Below are positions 31,537 through 40,419 of a DNA stretch of 64,000 bases, piece by piece (position 1 is the stretch's first letter; every line of letters starts with the position of its first letter). The position numbers and the translations under genes were made by a program. The notes under the pieces are model-generated. The model saw only the letters and a list, made by a program, of their open reading frames with translations. It had not been told where the DNA came from and ran no database searches. This stretch comes from Rhizobium sp. SL86 (GTDB lineage Bacteria > Pseudomonadota > Alphaproteobacteria > Rhizobiales > Rhizobiaceae): NCBI RefSeq assembly GCF_026672545.1, contig NZ_JAPPRJ010000009.1, positions 186,001 to 250,000 of the forward strand, written 5' to 3'.

Positions 31537-33378
31537 TCAGCTGCGGACCATGACATAGGTGCCCGGCGCATCGCAGAGCGGCTCCAGCTCGCCGCCGCCG
31601 ACCGGGCGGGCCGGCACGCGCTTGCCGTTTTGTGCCTCCATCCAGCCCTGCCAGTGCGGCCACCAGGAACCGGGTGTCTCCTTGGCATCCTTCACCCAGT
31701 CTGCAAGCTCGCCTGCGACAGGTCCGTTCGTCCAGTACTGGTATTTATGTTTGTCGGGCGGATTGACGACGCCGGCGATATGGCCCGAGCCGCTCAGCAC
31801 GAAGGTCACGTCGCCGCCATAGAACTGGCAGCCGCGGAAGACCGAGCGGGCAGGGGCGATGTGATCCTCTTTTGTCGCCAAGCTGTAGATCGGGATTTTT
31901 ACGTCCGCGAGCGAGATCGGTTTGCCGAACAGCGTCATCTCGCCGGCGGTGAGGCGGTTCTCGAGATAGCAGTTGCGCAGGTAAAAGGCATGGTTGGCCG
32001 CCGTCATCCGCGTCGAATCGGAGTTCCAGTAGAGCAGGTCGAAGGCCGTCGGCTCCTGGCCCTTCAGGTAGTTGCTCACGACATAGGGCCAGATGAGTTC
32101 GGAGGCGCGCAGCATGTTGAAGGCGCTCGCCATCTTCGAGCCGGCGAGGTAGCCGGTCATGTTCATCTGCCGTTCCAGCGCCTCGATCTGCTCCTCATCG
32201 ACGAAAACGAGCAGTTCGCCGGCGTAGCGGAAATCCACCTGCGTGGTGAAGAAGGTAACGGACTGGATGGCCTTGTTGCGCGTCTTGGCGTGATAGGCGA
32301 GTGCCGCCGACAGCAAGGTGCCACCGACGCAGTAGCCGATCGCGTTGACTTCTGCTTCGCCGGTCGCCGTTTCGATCGTCTTCAGCGCAAAATCGATGCC
32401 GTCGCGGATGTAGTCCTCCCAGGAAGCGCGGGCGAGGCTTTCGTCCGGATTGACCCAGGAAATCACGAAGACAGTGTGCCCCTGGTCCACGCACCACTTG
32501 ATGTAGCTTTTCTGCGGGCCGAGATCGAGAATGTAGAACTTGTTGATCCACGGCGGGACGATCAGCAGCGGCCGCTTGAACACCGTCTCCGTCGTGGGGC
32601 TGTATTGGATCACCTCGCAGATCGGGCTGCGGGCAACGACCTTGCCGGGTGTGATCGCGACGTTGACGCCGAGTTCGAACTTTGTCGTATCGGTCTGGCG
32701 CACGCGCCATTCGCCGCGGCCGGCGGCGACGTCTTCGGCAAGGATGCGCATGCCCTCGACGAGATTGGTGCCGTTGCTTGCCACTGTCTGCCGGTAGACC
32801 TCCGGGTTGGTGAGGGCAAAATTGGCGGGCGACAACGCCGACGTCATCTGCTTGACGTAGAAGGCAGCCTTCTGGCGCGTATGGTCGTCCAGCCCTTCGG
32901 ACCGCTCGACGAGCTTTTCCGCCCAGGTGGCGGTGACGAGATAGACCTGCCGCAGGAAGGCAAAGAACGGGTTGCGGCGCCAGTCGTCGTCGGCGAATCG
33001 CTTGTCCTTCGGCAGGTCGTCGGGGTCGTCGACATTGGTGTCGCCGGCCAGCCGGTGCAGCGTGTTCATCCAGATGCCCATATAGGACGCCATCAGCAGG
33101 CTTTGGGCCTCCAGAGTCCGCTGCGGTTCCGACATCCAGTATTCGATGACCTTGGACAGTGTCTTGACCATGTCGGTCAGGGGATCGATGGCATCGATGA
33201 TCTCGCCCCGTTCCCGGGGCCCAAGCCATTCGGATGCGGCCTTGCCGAGATTTTCGGCAGCCTTGGCGATATTGACGGCCAGCGTCTGCGGATCTTTGAC
33301 CACGTAGGCTTCAAACACCTTGGGATCAAAGCCCGTGGAGTCTGCGCCCGCATGGCTCGACTGACCTTTGCCGTCCAT
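31537..33378 (-). CDS. phaC: Class I poly(3-hydroxyalkanoate) synthase
   Basis: PhaC polymerises 3-hydroxyacyl-CoA into storage polyester granules. The 613-residue enzyme has the alpha/beta-hydrolase core with the modified lipase box G-Y-C-V-G-G, the nucleophile being Cys near residue 349, the catalytic Asp in A-T-K-E-D-H-I-A and His in S-G-S-G-H-I-A-G. The L-N-P-x-W tryptophan motif region is recognisable in the C-terminal half (Y-Y-W-x-N type). The length and lack of a PhaE subunit fit class I. A phasin gene lies at 60.9 kb. The gene leads a minus-strand cluster with sfsA, map and radC. Confidence 0.97.
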   Translation of the reverse strand: MDGKGQSSHAGADSTGFDPKVFEAYVVKDPQTLAVNIAKAAENLGKAASEWLGPRERGEIIDAIDPLTDMVKTLSKVIEYWMSEPQRTLEAQSLLMASYMGIWMNTLHRLAGDTNVDDPDDLPKDKRFADDDWRRNPFFAFLRQVYLVTATWAEKLVERSEGLDDHTRQKAAFYVKQMTSALSPANFALTNPEVYRQTVASNGTNLVEGMRILAEDVAAGRGEWRVRQTDTTKFELGVNVAITPGKVVARSPICEVIQYSPTTETVFKRPLLIVPPWINKFYILDLGPQKSYIKWCVDQGHTVFVISWVNPDESLARASWEDYIRDGIDFALKTIETATGEAEVNAIGYCVGGTLLSAALAYHAKTRNKAIQSVTFFTTQVDFRYAGELLVFVDEEQIEALERQMNMTGYLAGSKMASAFNMLRASELIWPYVVSNYLKGQEPTAFDLLYWNSDSTRMTAANHAFYLRNCYLENRLTAGEMTLFGKPISLADVKIPIYSLATKEDHIAPARSVFRGCQFYGGDVTFVLSGSGHIAGVVNPPDKHKYQYWTNGPVAGELADWVKDAKETPGSWWPHWQGWMEAQNGKRVPARPVGGGELEPLCDAPGTYVMVRS

Positions 33379-33516
33379 GTATGTTCCGCTCCCTGAAAGC
33401 CGGGTGCAACCGACCGATGCTTGTTTTGGTTTTTACATTGTGCCTGAAAAAGAATAGAAGTTCCAGCGATGAAGGCCGAGCGCGGCTCATTCGAAAGTCA
33501 AGGGTAGGATTGCGAA

Positions 33517-33927
33517 ATGCTAAAACGAGCGCAGCATAAAGCGGGTTGGCCGATGGTAATCTGCGCGCTTGGCATCACGGTTCTGCTGTCGGGATGTTCA
33601 GGCACCAGTTCCATGTTTGCGCTGGACGACGGCATTCCGAACACCGCGCCGCCCGCCGTCATCGTCGGTCCGCGCACCGTCGCGCGCCCGGAAGCTCTGA
33701 CAAAGCTTGATACCGGAACCTATCCGAGCCTCGGCAAGCCGCTTACGGCGGCCAACACGCAGATCGGCGATCAGGAATACACGACGCGGGAGGCGCAGCT
33801 TTCCGCGCTTGCCTCTGCCCGCGCGAGCGGCGCCATCACCGAAGCGGAGTACCAGCGCCGCATCGACGGACTTCGCCGGCTCGCCAACGATCATGCCGCC
33901 GAAGCCGAACGGCAGATCACCAATTAG
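33517..33927 (+). CDS. Hypothetical lipoprotein
   Basis: The 136-residue protein has a lipoprotein signal peptide with the lipobox L-L-S-G-C (Cys about residue 27). The mature protein has no domain I recognise and ends in a helical, charged region (Y-Q-R-R-I-D-G-L-R-R-L-A-N-D). It is divergent from phaC and precedes the aminotransferase gene by 95 bases. Confidence 0.8.
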   Translation: MLKRAQHKAGWPMVICALGITVLLSGCSGTSSMFALDDGIPNTAPPAVIVGPRTVARPEALTKLDTGTYPSLGKPLTAANTQIGDQEYTTREAQLSALASARASGAITEAEYQRRIDGLRRLANDHAAEAERQITN

Positions 33928-34022
33928 CCCTTGCCTTCCTGCGGTTTTGGTCGCAAAGCAACGGCGTGACGGAGCCTCCGGATGCGCTCCGTTTTTGCTC
34001 TCAATGCCCCATGAGGTTCGTG

Positions 34023-35246
34023 ATGGAAGAGTTTCATAAGGTCCGCAGGCTGCCGCCGTACGTCTTCGAACAGGTCAACCGTTTGAAGGCCAGTGCACGA
34101 GCGGCCGGCGCGGACATTATCGATCTCGGCATGGGCAATCCGGATCTTCCCACCAACAAGTTCATCGTCGACAAGCTGGTGGAAACCGTTCAGCGGCCGG
34201 ACACGCATGGTTATTCCTCCTCGAAGGGCATTCCGGGCCTGCGCCGCGCACAGGCGGCCTATTATGCCCGCCGCTTTGGCGTGAAGCTCAACCCCGACAC
34301 GCAGGTCGTGGCAACGCTGGGCTCCAAGGAAGGTTTTGCCAACATGGCGCAGGCGATCACTGCGCCGGGCGACGTGGTGCTCTGCCCCAATCCGTCCTAT
34401 CCGATCCATGCCTTCGGTTTCCTGATGGTCGGCGGTGTGATCCGTTCGATTCCCGTCGAGCCGAACGAGGAGTTCTTCCGCGCGCTCGAGCGGGCTGTCG
34501 CCCATTCGATCCCGAAGCCGATCGCGATGATCCTCTGCTATCCGTCCAACCCGACGGCGACCGTGGTCGAACTCGAATTTTACGCGGAGGTCGTCGCCTT
34601 CGCCAAGAAGCACGGCATCTTCGTCCTTTCGGACCTGGCCTATTCGGAAATCTATTTCGACGGCAAACCGACGCCCTCCATCCTTCAGGTTCCGGGTGCA
34701 ATGGATGTGGCGGTTGAATTCACCTCGATGTCGAAGACCTTCTCCATGGCCGGCTGGCGCATGGGCTTTGCGGTCGGCAATGATCGGCTGATCTCGGCGC
34801 TGACGCGGGTCAAGTCCTATCTCGACTACGGCGCCTTCACGCCGATCCAGGTTGCGGCGACGGCAGCCCTCAACGATCCGGACATCGAGCAGCATATCGA
34901 TGAGGTGCGCCAGACCTACAAACGCCGCCGCGACGTGATGGTGGAGAGTTTTGGCCGTGCCGGCTGGGACATCCCGCCGCCGGCGGCATCGATGTTTGCC
35001 TGGGTGCCGGTGCCGGAAAAGTTCCGTCCGCTCGGTTCGCTCGAATTTTCCAAGCTGCTCATTGAAAAGGCGGATGTCGCCGTCGCGCCGGGCATCGGTT
35101 TTGGCGAACATGGCGATGACTATGTGCGCATCGCGCTCGTCGAGAATGAACACCGCATCCGCCAGGCGGCCCGCAATATCAAGCGTTTCCTCGGCACGGC
35201 GGACGACACGCTTCACAACGTCATTTCATTGAACGCCCATCGCTGA
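34023..35246 (+). CDS. Aminotransferase class I/II (AlaC/DapL-like)
   Basis: This is a PLP-dependent class I/II aminotransferase of 407 residues. The schiff-base lysine is in S-M-S-K-T-F-S-M-A-G-W-R near residue 238. The N-terminal D-L-G-M-G-N-P-D-L-P and the C-Y-P-S-N-P-T-A motif place it with AlaC-type alanine/glutamate-pyruvate aminotransferases. The ATG at 34023 is chosen as it starts at E-E-F-H-K-V-R-R-L-P-P-Y-V; upstream codons are leader. hom follows after 61 bases, so a role in aspartate-family amino-acid metabolism is likely. LL-diaminopimelate aminotransferase activity cannot be excluded. Confidence 0.92.
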   Translation: MEEFHKVRRLPPYVFEQVNRLKASARAAGADIIDLGMGNPDLPTNKFIVDKLVETVQRPDTHGYSSSKGIPGLRRAQAAYYARRFGVKLNPDTQVVATLGSKEGFANMAQAITAPGDVVLCPNPSYPIHAFGFLMVGGVIRSIPVEPNEEFFRALERAVAHSIPKPIAMILCYPSNPTATVVELEFYAEVVAFAKKHGIFVLSDLAYSEIYFDGKPTPSILQVPGAMDVAVEFTSMSKTFSMAGWRMGFAVGNDRLISALTRVKSYLDYGAFTPIQVAATAALNDPDIEQHIDEVRQTYKRRRDVMVESFGRAGWDIPPPAASMFAWVPVPEKFRPLGSLEFSKLLIEKADVAVAPGIGFGEHGDDYVRIALVENEHRIRQAARNIKRFLGTADDTLHNVISLNAHR

Positions 35247-35307
35247 TTTTCACTGACGCAACGGACGGCGTTCTGCCGTCCGATCTTTATCGACAGGAAT
35301 GGACACT

Positions 35308-36627
35308 ATGGCAGACGCCCTCAAAATCGGTATTGCGGGTCTGGGCACCGTTGGCGCTTCTCTGGCGCGCATCCTCACCACGCGGGCAAACGAACTTGCG
35401 GTGACCTGCGGTCGTGCCATCGAGATTACCGCCGTCACGGCACGCGACCGGACGAAGGACCGCGGTGTCGACCTCTCCCGTATGGCCTGGTTCGATACGG
35501 CGGAAGAGATGGCGGAAAAGGCCGATATCGACGTCTTCGTGGAACTGATGGGTGGCGCCGAGGGATCGGCAGACCGGTCGGTGCGCGCGGCGCTGGCGCG
35601 TGGGCTGCATGTGGTGACGGCCAACAAGGCGTTGCTTGCCCGCTGCGGCGTGGAACTGGCGCGGATTGCCGAAGACAAGGGTGTGCTGCTGAACTTCGAG
35701 GCAGCGGTGGCCGGCGGCATTCCGGTCATTAAGGCGCTGCGGGAATCGCTGACCGGCAATTCGGTCAGCCGCGTCTATGGCATCATGAACGGCACCTGCA
35801 ACTACATCCTGACCCGGATGGAGAAGGAGGGGCTGACCTTCGAGGCCTGCCTGAAGGAAGCGCAGCGCCTCGGTTATGCCGAGGCCGATCCGACCTTCGA
35901 CATCGAGGGCAATGATACGGCTCACAAGCTCGCGATCCTGACGACGCTCGCTTTCGGCACGGAAATCGCGGCCGACGAGATCTACCTGGAGGGCATCTCC
36001 AACATCTCGATCGAGGATATTCATGCGGCTGCCGATCTCGGTTACCGTATCAAGCTTTTGGGCGTCGCGCAGCGCACCGAAAGCGGCATCGAGCAGCGCG
36101 TGCATCCCACCATGGTGCCGCATGATTCGGTCATCGCTCAGGTCGATGGCGTCACCAATGCGGTGGCGATCGAATCCGACATTCTGGGCGAACTTCTGAT
36201 GGTCGGCCCCGGTGCCGGCGGCAATGCCACGGCATCGGCCGTGCTGGGCGATATCGCCGACATCGCCAAGAGCCAGCCGGGCGCACAGCGCGTTCCTGTG
36301 CTCGGAACACCGGCTGCGCGGCTGGAACCCTATCGCAAGGCGCAGATGCAGAGCCACGAGGGCGGCTATTTCATCCGCCTCACGGTCCTGGACCGTGCCG
36401 GCGTTTTCGCAAGCGTCGCGACCCAGATGGCACAGAACGGCATCTCGCTGGAATCCATCGTGCAGCGCGCCAATGGCGGCGCCTCCAGCGACGCGAAGAC
36501 GATCATCCTGGTGACGCATGCCACGATGGAGGATTCCGTGCGCAAGGCGGTCGACGGCATCAAGGCCGGCAATTATCTGTCCGGCGAACCGCAGGTCATC
36601 CGTATCGAGCGCCCGAAGGCCCTCTGA
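35308..36627 (+). CDS. hom: Homoserine dehydrogenase
   Basis: The enzyme reduces aspartate semialdehyde to homoserine, leading to threonine and methionine. The 439-residue protein has the NAD(P)-binding G-I-A-G-L-G-T-V-G-A-S near residue 8, the catalytic segment G-I-M-N-G-T-C-N-Y-I-L-T and the D-P-T-F-D-I-E-G-N-D-T-A-H-K-L motif. A C-terminal ACT domain (from about residue 345) allows feedback control, probably by threonine. The ATG at 35308 has AGGA ten bases upstream; the ATG at 35299 is too close to it. Confidence 0.97.
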   Translation: MADALKIGIAGLGTVGASLARILTTRANELAVTCGRAIEITAVTARDRTKDRGVDLSRMAWFDTAEEMAEKADIDVFVELMGGAEGSADRSVRAALARGLHVVTANKALLARCGVELARIAEDKGVLLNFEAAVAGGIPVIKALRESLTGNSVSRVYGIMNGTCNYILTRMEKEGLTFEACLKEAQRLGYAEADPTFDIEGNDTAHKLAILTTLAFGTEIAADEIYLEGISNISIEDIHAAADLGYRIKLLGVAQRTESGIEQRVHPTMVPHDSVIAQVDGVTNAVAIESDILGELLMVGPGAGGNATASAVLGDIADIAKSQPGAQRVPVLGTPAARLEPYRKAQMQSHEGGYFIRLTVLDRAGVFASVATQMAQNGISLESIVQRANGGASSDAKTIILVTHATMEDSVRKAVDGIKAGNYLSGEPQVIRIERPKAL

Positions 36628-36652
36628 GCCGCGTCCAGTCGCTGTTGGTCTG

Positions 36653-36680
36653 AAAAGCCGTCCATTTCGGGCGGCTTTTT
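36653..36680 (+). terminator. Intrinsic terminator of hom
   Basis: AAAAGCCG(T/C)CC and GGGCGGCTTTTT form a stem with a short loop and a T5 run, 26 bases after the hom stop. Confidence 0.85.
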
Positions 36681-36750
36681 GCTGCTCTGGTGCGAACAGG
36701 GATTCGGGTCTACACTGTGGTCTCTCTTCACGAAGCGAGGGAGGCGCCAA

Positions 36751-36969
36751 GTGACGACGATCATTCCATTCAGGCAGAAGGGGCCCAGTGGCCTGCCGGT
36801 GCCGACCATAGATCCGGATGACATCCGGCCGCTGTCGCAGCGCGGAGCAGATGGCGAGACGACCGACGAACAGCTGGAGAGCGAGATCGAACGCCATTGG
36901 GGTGTCGCGATCGCTTTGGCATCCTGGCCGTTATGCCTCGGCGCATCCGTGGTGCTGGCGGCGCTCTGA
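36751..36969 (+). CDS. Hypothetical 72-residue protein with C-terminal membrane helix
   Basis: A GTG start with GGGAGG seven bases upstream opens a 72-codon frame. The N-terminal part is polar with an acidic stretch (E-Q-L-E-S-E-I-E); the C-terminus is hydrophobic (V-A-I-A-L-A-S-W-P-L-C-L-G-A-S-V-V-L-A-A-L) and could anchor it in the membrane. I do not recognise a family. It sits between hom and recJ, where many alphaproteobacteria carry glpX. Confidence 0.6.
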   Translation: MTTIIPFRQKGPSGLPVPTIDPDDIRPLSQRGADGETTDEQLESEIERHWGVAIALASWPLCLGASVVLAAL

Positions 36970-37050
36970 CCGTTGATTCAGGACCTGTTCCCCTTGGGCT
37001 TTTGATGCGGGTGCGTTAGAAGCGGTCAGATCTTGCGACCAAAGAGCTTC

Positions 37051-38853
37051 ATGACCGAACCGGTTGATCCAGTCCCGCGTGCCTTCCTCGGTGTCGAACA
37101 CTCCGTCAGCGGACAACGCTGGGTGTCCCGTCTGGACCAGGCGGGCCAGAACCGCGCGCTCGCCATGGCGCAGGTGCACGGACTTCCCGAGCTGATCGCG
37201 CGCGTTTTGGCCGGCCGTGGTGTTGGCGTCGATGAAGCGCCAGCCTTTCTGGATCCCACCATCCGCTCGCTGATGCCGGAACCCTTCACGCTGACCGATT
37301 GCGAGACGGCGGCGAACCGCCTGGCCGACGCGATCCAGCGCCGGGAGAAGGTGGCGATCTTCGGTGACTACGATGTGGACGGCGCCTCGGCCTCGGCACT
37401 GCTGTGGCGGTTTCTGGCCCACTTCGGCATCTCGGCTGAGATCTACATTCCCGACCGGATTTTCGAGGGCTACGGACCGAACCCGGCGGCCATCCGTCAG
37501 TTGATTGCCGGCGGCGCTCAGCTGATCGTTACCGTCGATTGCGGCTCGACCAGTCAAGAGTCACTGGCAGCGGCGGCTGAGGAGCGGTGCGACGTGGTTG
37601 TGATCGATCACCACCAGATGGGGCCGGACCTGCCGCCCTGTGTGGCGCTGGTCAATCCGAACCGCCAGGACGACCTGTCGGGGCAGGGGCATCTTTGCGC
37701 CGCGGGTGTTGTCTTCATGGTGCTGGTGGCGACTGCACGGTTGATGCGCGAGCGCGGAGATCCGCGCGCTGCCTCACTTGATCTGCTGCGGCATCTCGAT
37801 CTTGTGGCGCTCGCCACCGTCTGCGATGTCGTGCCGCTGAAGGGTTTGAACCGTGCCTATGTGGTGAAGGGGCTGCTGGCCGCCCGCCACATGGGCAATG
37901 CGGGTCTTGCCGCGCTGTTCCGCAAGACGGGACTCGGCGGGCCGGTGACGCCTTATCATCTGGGTTTCCTGATCGGACCACGAATCAATGCCGGCGGTCG
38001 GATCGGCGACGCGGCGCTCGGCAGCCGTCTTCTGACGCTGGACGATGCGCCGCAGGCCGACGAGATCGCCGCCCGGCTCGACGACCTCAACCGCGAACGC
38101 CAGGCGATGGAAGCGGCCATGCTGGCCGAGGCGGAGGCGGAAGTGGTGGCCGAATATGGCGACGGCGAAAACGCCAGCGTCATTGTCACTGCCAGCAATG
38201 CCTGGCATCCGGGTATTGTCGGCCTGATTGCCGCCCGTCTGAAGGAAAAGTTCAAGCGCCCGGCCTTTGCCATCGCTTTCGATGCCTCCGGCAAGGGCGC
38301 CGGCTCCGGTCGTTCTATCCCCGGTTTTGATATGGGCAAGATGGTGCGTGGTGCCGTCGAGGCGGGGCTGCTGATCAAGGGCGGTGGCCATGCCATGGCG
38401 GCCGGCCTGACGGTAGAGCGGGAGAAGCTCGGCGCGCTGCGCGCCCACTTCGAATCGATTGCCACGGCACAAGTGCCGTCTCTGGTGGCAAATCACGTGC
38501 TGAAGATCGATGGCGCGCTCGCCGCCTCCGGCGCGACGCTCGCTCTTTTTGACCAGCTGGAACAGGCGGGCCCTTATGGTTCGGGCCACAGCCAGCCAAT
38601 CTTTGCCATCCCCGCCCACCGGATCGTCGATTCGCGGTTGATCGGCACCTCACACGTCAAGGCGACCCTGCAGGCGATGGACGGCACGCGGCTGGAGGCG
38701 ATTGCGTTTAGAGCCGGCGACACGCCGCTCGGTCAGTTGCTTCTCTCCTCCCGCGGCCAGCAATTGCACCTGGCAGGGTGCCTCAGCGCCGATCACTGGC
38801 AGGGAAGTCGCCGTATGCAACTGCGCATCCTGGATGCCGCCAAGTCGATCTAA
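37051..38853 (+). CDS. recJ: Single-stranded-DNA-specific exonuclease RecJ
   Basis: RecJ is a 5'-3' single-strand exonuclease of recombination and mismatch repair. The 600-residue protein has the DHH-family motifs in order: I-F-G-D-Y-D-V-D-G-A-S-A, V-T-V-D-C-G, V-V-I-D-H-H (DHH, near residue 185) and in the C-terminal DHHA1 domain R-S-I-P-G-F-D-M and K-G-G-G-H-A-M-A-A-G. The ATG at 37051 gives M-T-E-P-V-D. The gene follows the hypothetical 72-residue frame and ends before the first tRNA-Glu copy on the other strand. Confidence 0.97.
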   Translation: MTEPVDPVPRAFLGVEHSVSGQRWVSRLDQAGQNRALAMAQVHGLPELIARVLAGRGVGVDEAPAFLDPTIRSLMPEPFTLTDCETAANRLADAIQRREKVAIFGDYDVDGASASALLWRFLAHFGISAEIYIPDRIFEGYGPNPAAIRQLIAGGAQLIVTVDCGSTSQESLAAAAEERCDVVVIDHHQMGPDLPPCVALVNPNRQDDLSGQGHLCAAGVVFMVLVATARLMRERGDPRAASLDLLRHLDLVALATVCDVVPLKGLNRAYVVKGLLAARHMGNAGLAALFRKTGLGGPVTPYHLGFLIGPRINAGGRIGDAALGSRLLTLDDAPQADEIAARLDDLNRERQAMEAAMLAEAEAEVVAEYGDGENASVIVTASNAWHPGIVGLIAARLKEKFKRPAFAIAFDASGKGAGSGRSIPGFDMGKMVRGAVEAGLLIKGGGHAMAAGLTVEREKLGALRAHFESIATAQVPSLVANHVLKIDGALAASGATLALFDQLEQAGPYGSGHSQPIFAIPAHRIVDSRLIGTSHVKATLQAMDGTRLEAIAFRAGDTPLGQLLLSSRGQQLHLAGCLSADHWQGSRRMQLRILDAAKSI

Positions 38854-38946
38854 ACGACCGCGTCATGATCACACGACCAAACGCAGTGCTATACCCAGGC
38901 GACGCTTGCTGACCTGTTGCGACGATCGTTTTTTAAGGGGAGAGGG

Positions 38947-39021
38947 TGGCACGCCCTAGGGGAGTCGAACCCCTCTTTTCAGAATGAAAATCTGACGTCC
39001 TAACCGATAGACGAAGGGCGC
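38947..39021 (-). tRNA. tRNA-Glu (anticodon TTC), copy 1
   Basis: The 75-base gene on the minus strand has acceptor arms GCGCCCT and AGGGCGT (one G-T pair), anticodon loop TTTTCAT giving TTC, T-arm with GGTTCGACTCC and a genome-encoded CCA. It is identical to the two following copies. A TTGCAT-N17-TATAAG promoter lies 14 bases before it. Confidence 0.97.
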
Positions 39022-39034
39022 GTGCCGTGGCGCC

Positions 39035-39063
39035 CTTATAGGGGCGAGCGCTTTGTCATGCAA
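39035..39063 (-). promoter_or_regulatory. Promoter of tRNA-Glu copy 1
   Basis: On the minus strand TTGCAT (39058-39063) and TATAAG (39035-39040) are 17 bases apart; the mature tRNA starts 13 bases after the -10 box. Confidence 0.7.
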
Positions 39064-39195
39064 GCGTCAAAATGACATTTGGATGACCAATTTTGCAGAT
39101 TTTTTCGCGCCCGTGTGACGATGGGAATCGGCAATCAATCATCGACCAAAGGCGACACTAAGCTTCTGAATTATGAGGAGAATATCGGAGAGAGG

Positions 39196-39270
39196 TGGCA
39201 CGCCCTAGGGGAGTCGAACCCCTCTTTTCAGAATGAAAATCTGACGTCCTAACCGATAGACGAAGGGCGC
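39196..39270 (-). tRNA. tRNA-Glu (anticodon TTC), copy 2
   Basis: The tRNA-Glu gene has the same sequence as the other two copies, including encoded CCA. It carries its own promoter directly upstream. Confidence 0.97.
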
Positions 39271-39281
39271 GTGTGGGCGCC

Positions 39282-39309
39282 CTTATACGCGCAGATTTTC
39301 GCGATGCAA
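39282..39309 (-). promoter_or_regulatory. Promoter of tRNA-Glu copy 2
   Basis: On the minus strand TTGCAT (39304-39309) and TATAAG (39282-39287) are separated by 16 bases, in the same position relative to the tRNA as in copy 1. Confidence 0.65.
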
Positions 39310-39444
39310 GGGGAAAAATGAGGGAGGTCGCAGAAATCTGAAACGCGCCGAAAAATCCGCCGCAATACAAGCATGAGGACGGCGAAAAGCAATCGACCCT
39401 TGCCGTTTAGGTTCGGTATTTCAATGATTTGGGAGAGGGGCGGG

Positions 39445-39519
39445 TGGCACGCCCTAGGGGAGTCGAACCCCTCTTTTCAGAATGAAAATCTGACGTCCTA
39501 ACCGATAGACGAAGGGCGC
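39445..39519 (-). tRNA. tRNA-Glu (anticodon TTC), copy 3
   Basis: This is the third identical tRNA-Glu(TTC) gene of the tandem set, with encoded CCA, and the most upstream one on this strand. The 20-odd bases on its 5' side match those of copy 1. Confidence 0.97.
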
Positions 39520-39532
39520 GTGCCGTGGCGCC

Positions 39533-39561
39533 CTTATAGGGAGGAGGTTTGGGCAGCGCAA
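39533..39561 (-). promoter_or_regulatory. Promoter of tRNA-Glu copy 3
   Basis: TTGCGC (39556-39561) and TATAAG (39533-39538) lie 17 bases apart on the minus strand. This -35 box is slightly weaker than in the other copies. Confidence 0.6.
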
Positions 39562-39671
39562 GCGTCTTTTTCGCGTTCCTCGAATTTTTTCGATGCCTGG
39601 CCGCAACTGTGGATGAGTGCCTATTTCTCCACCTTTTCAAGTGCTTACCGGATATTCCGGTGCGTCATCAT

Positions 39672-40301
39672 CTACCAGAGCCCGTCATTGCCGGCGCCAG
39701 CGGGTGCGGGGACCGGGGCTGGTGCGGTGCGGGCGCTGAAGACGCTGCCGGACATCGGATTGATGCCGCGCGCCGGCACATAGGCGGGCACGCTGCCATC
39801 GGCCGTTGCCTGCGTGTTGGCATTGGCAAGCGCGAAGATGCTGTTCTGGTAGGCGTGGACGCCGGTCGGCTGATTGACGACCTCGCCCAGATTGTTGGCT
39901 GCCGTCTGTTGGATCGGCTGGCTCGTTTGCGCCGGCTGGCTGGGGTGGGTGGGCGTCGATGGTGCGCGCGCCATCACCGGCTGCGAAGGCGGCACCGTGC
40001 CACCCGGTGGTGTGTGCAGCGGCAACTCGCGACGTCCGGGTTTGGCCTTGCCGGCCGAGGCCAGCATCGGATCAACATAAAGCCGTGTCGCCGGTTTGGC
40101 GGCAGCGGTTTGCGTTTCTGGCTTTGTTACGGGTTCGGCGGGATCGGCCTTCGCCACGGCGGTCTCGGCTTTCGGCGCATCCGTTTTGCTCAGGAGAGAA
40201 AGGCTGCAGCCGGACAGCGACGTTGTGGCAACGAGAAGGGCAGGCGCAAGCCACCTGCTGCAGGCTGGAAAAGAGAACTTTGTGGTCGAGCTGTTCGCCA
40301 T
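39672..40301 (-). CDS. Hypothetical Pro/Ala-rich lipoprotein
   Basis: The 209-residue protein carries a lipoprotein signal with lipobox S-L-S-G-C near residue 32. The mature part is Ala/Pro/Thr-rich and probably largely unstructured. An S-I-F-A-L-A-N-A-N-T-Q-A segment and a G-I-N-P-M-S-G-S-V-F motif in the last third look more conserved. An ATG at 40334 in the same frame would add eleven residues. I do not recognise a family; a cell-envelope role is likely from the signal. Confidence 0.75.
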   Translation of the reverse strand: MANSSTTKFSFPACSRWLAPALLVATTSLSGCSLSLLSKTDAPKAETAVAKADPAEPVTKPETQTAAAKPATRLYVDPMLASAGKAKPGRRELPLHTPPGGTVPPSQPVMARAPSTPTHPSQPAQTSQPIQQTAANNLGEVVNQPTGVHAYQNSIFALANANTQATADGSVPAYVPARGINPMSGSVFSARTAPAPVPAPAGAGNDGLW

Positions 40302-40419
40302 GGCATCCGTCCATTGGACTGTCGTTTGAGACAAGGATGCCGCATGAAGCCTGCGTCAGGCTGGGGAGGTGGTGTTCCGGCGCCGCGAAAGCCTGGCGCC
40401 GGAATAAATTCGGCGAGTG

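Noticed and set aside
29028..33396. Long plus-strand frames of 841 and 635 codons over radC-map-sfsA-phaC
   Set aside because: Known genes occupy the minus strand with all motifs; the plus-strand products resemble nothing and are biased in composition.
38947..39519. tRNA-Glu triplet as attachment sites of an integrated element
   Set aside because: There is no integrase or foreign gene between the copies, only short spacers with promoters.
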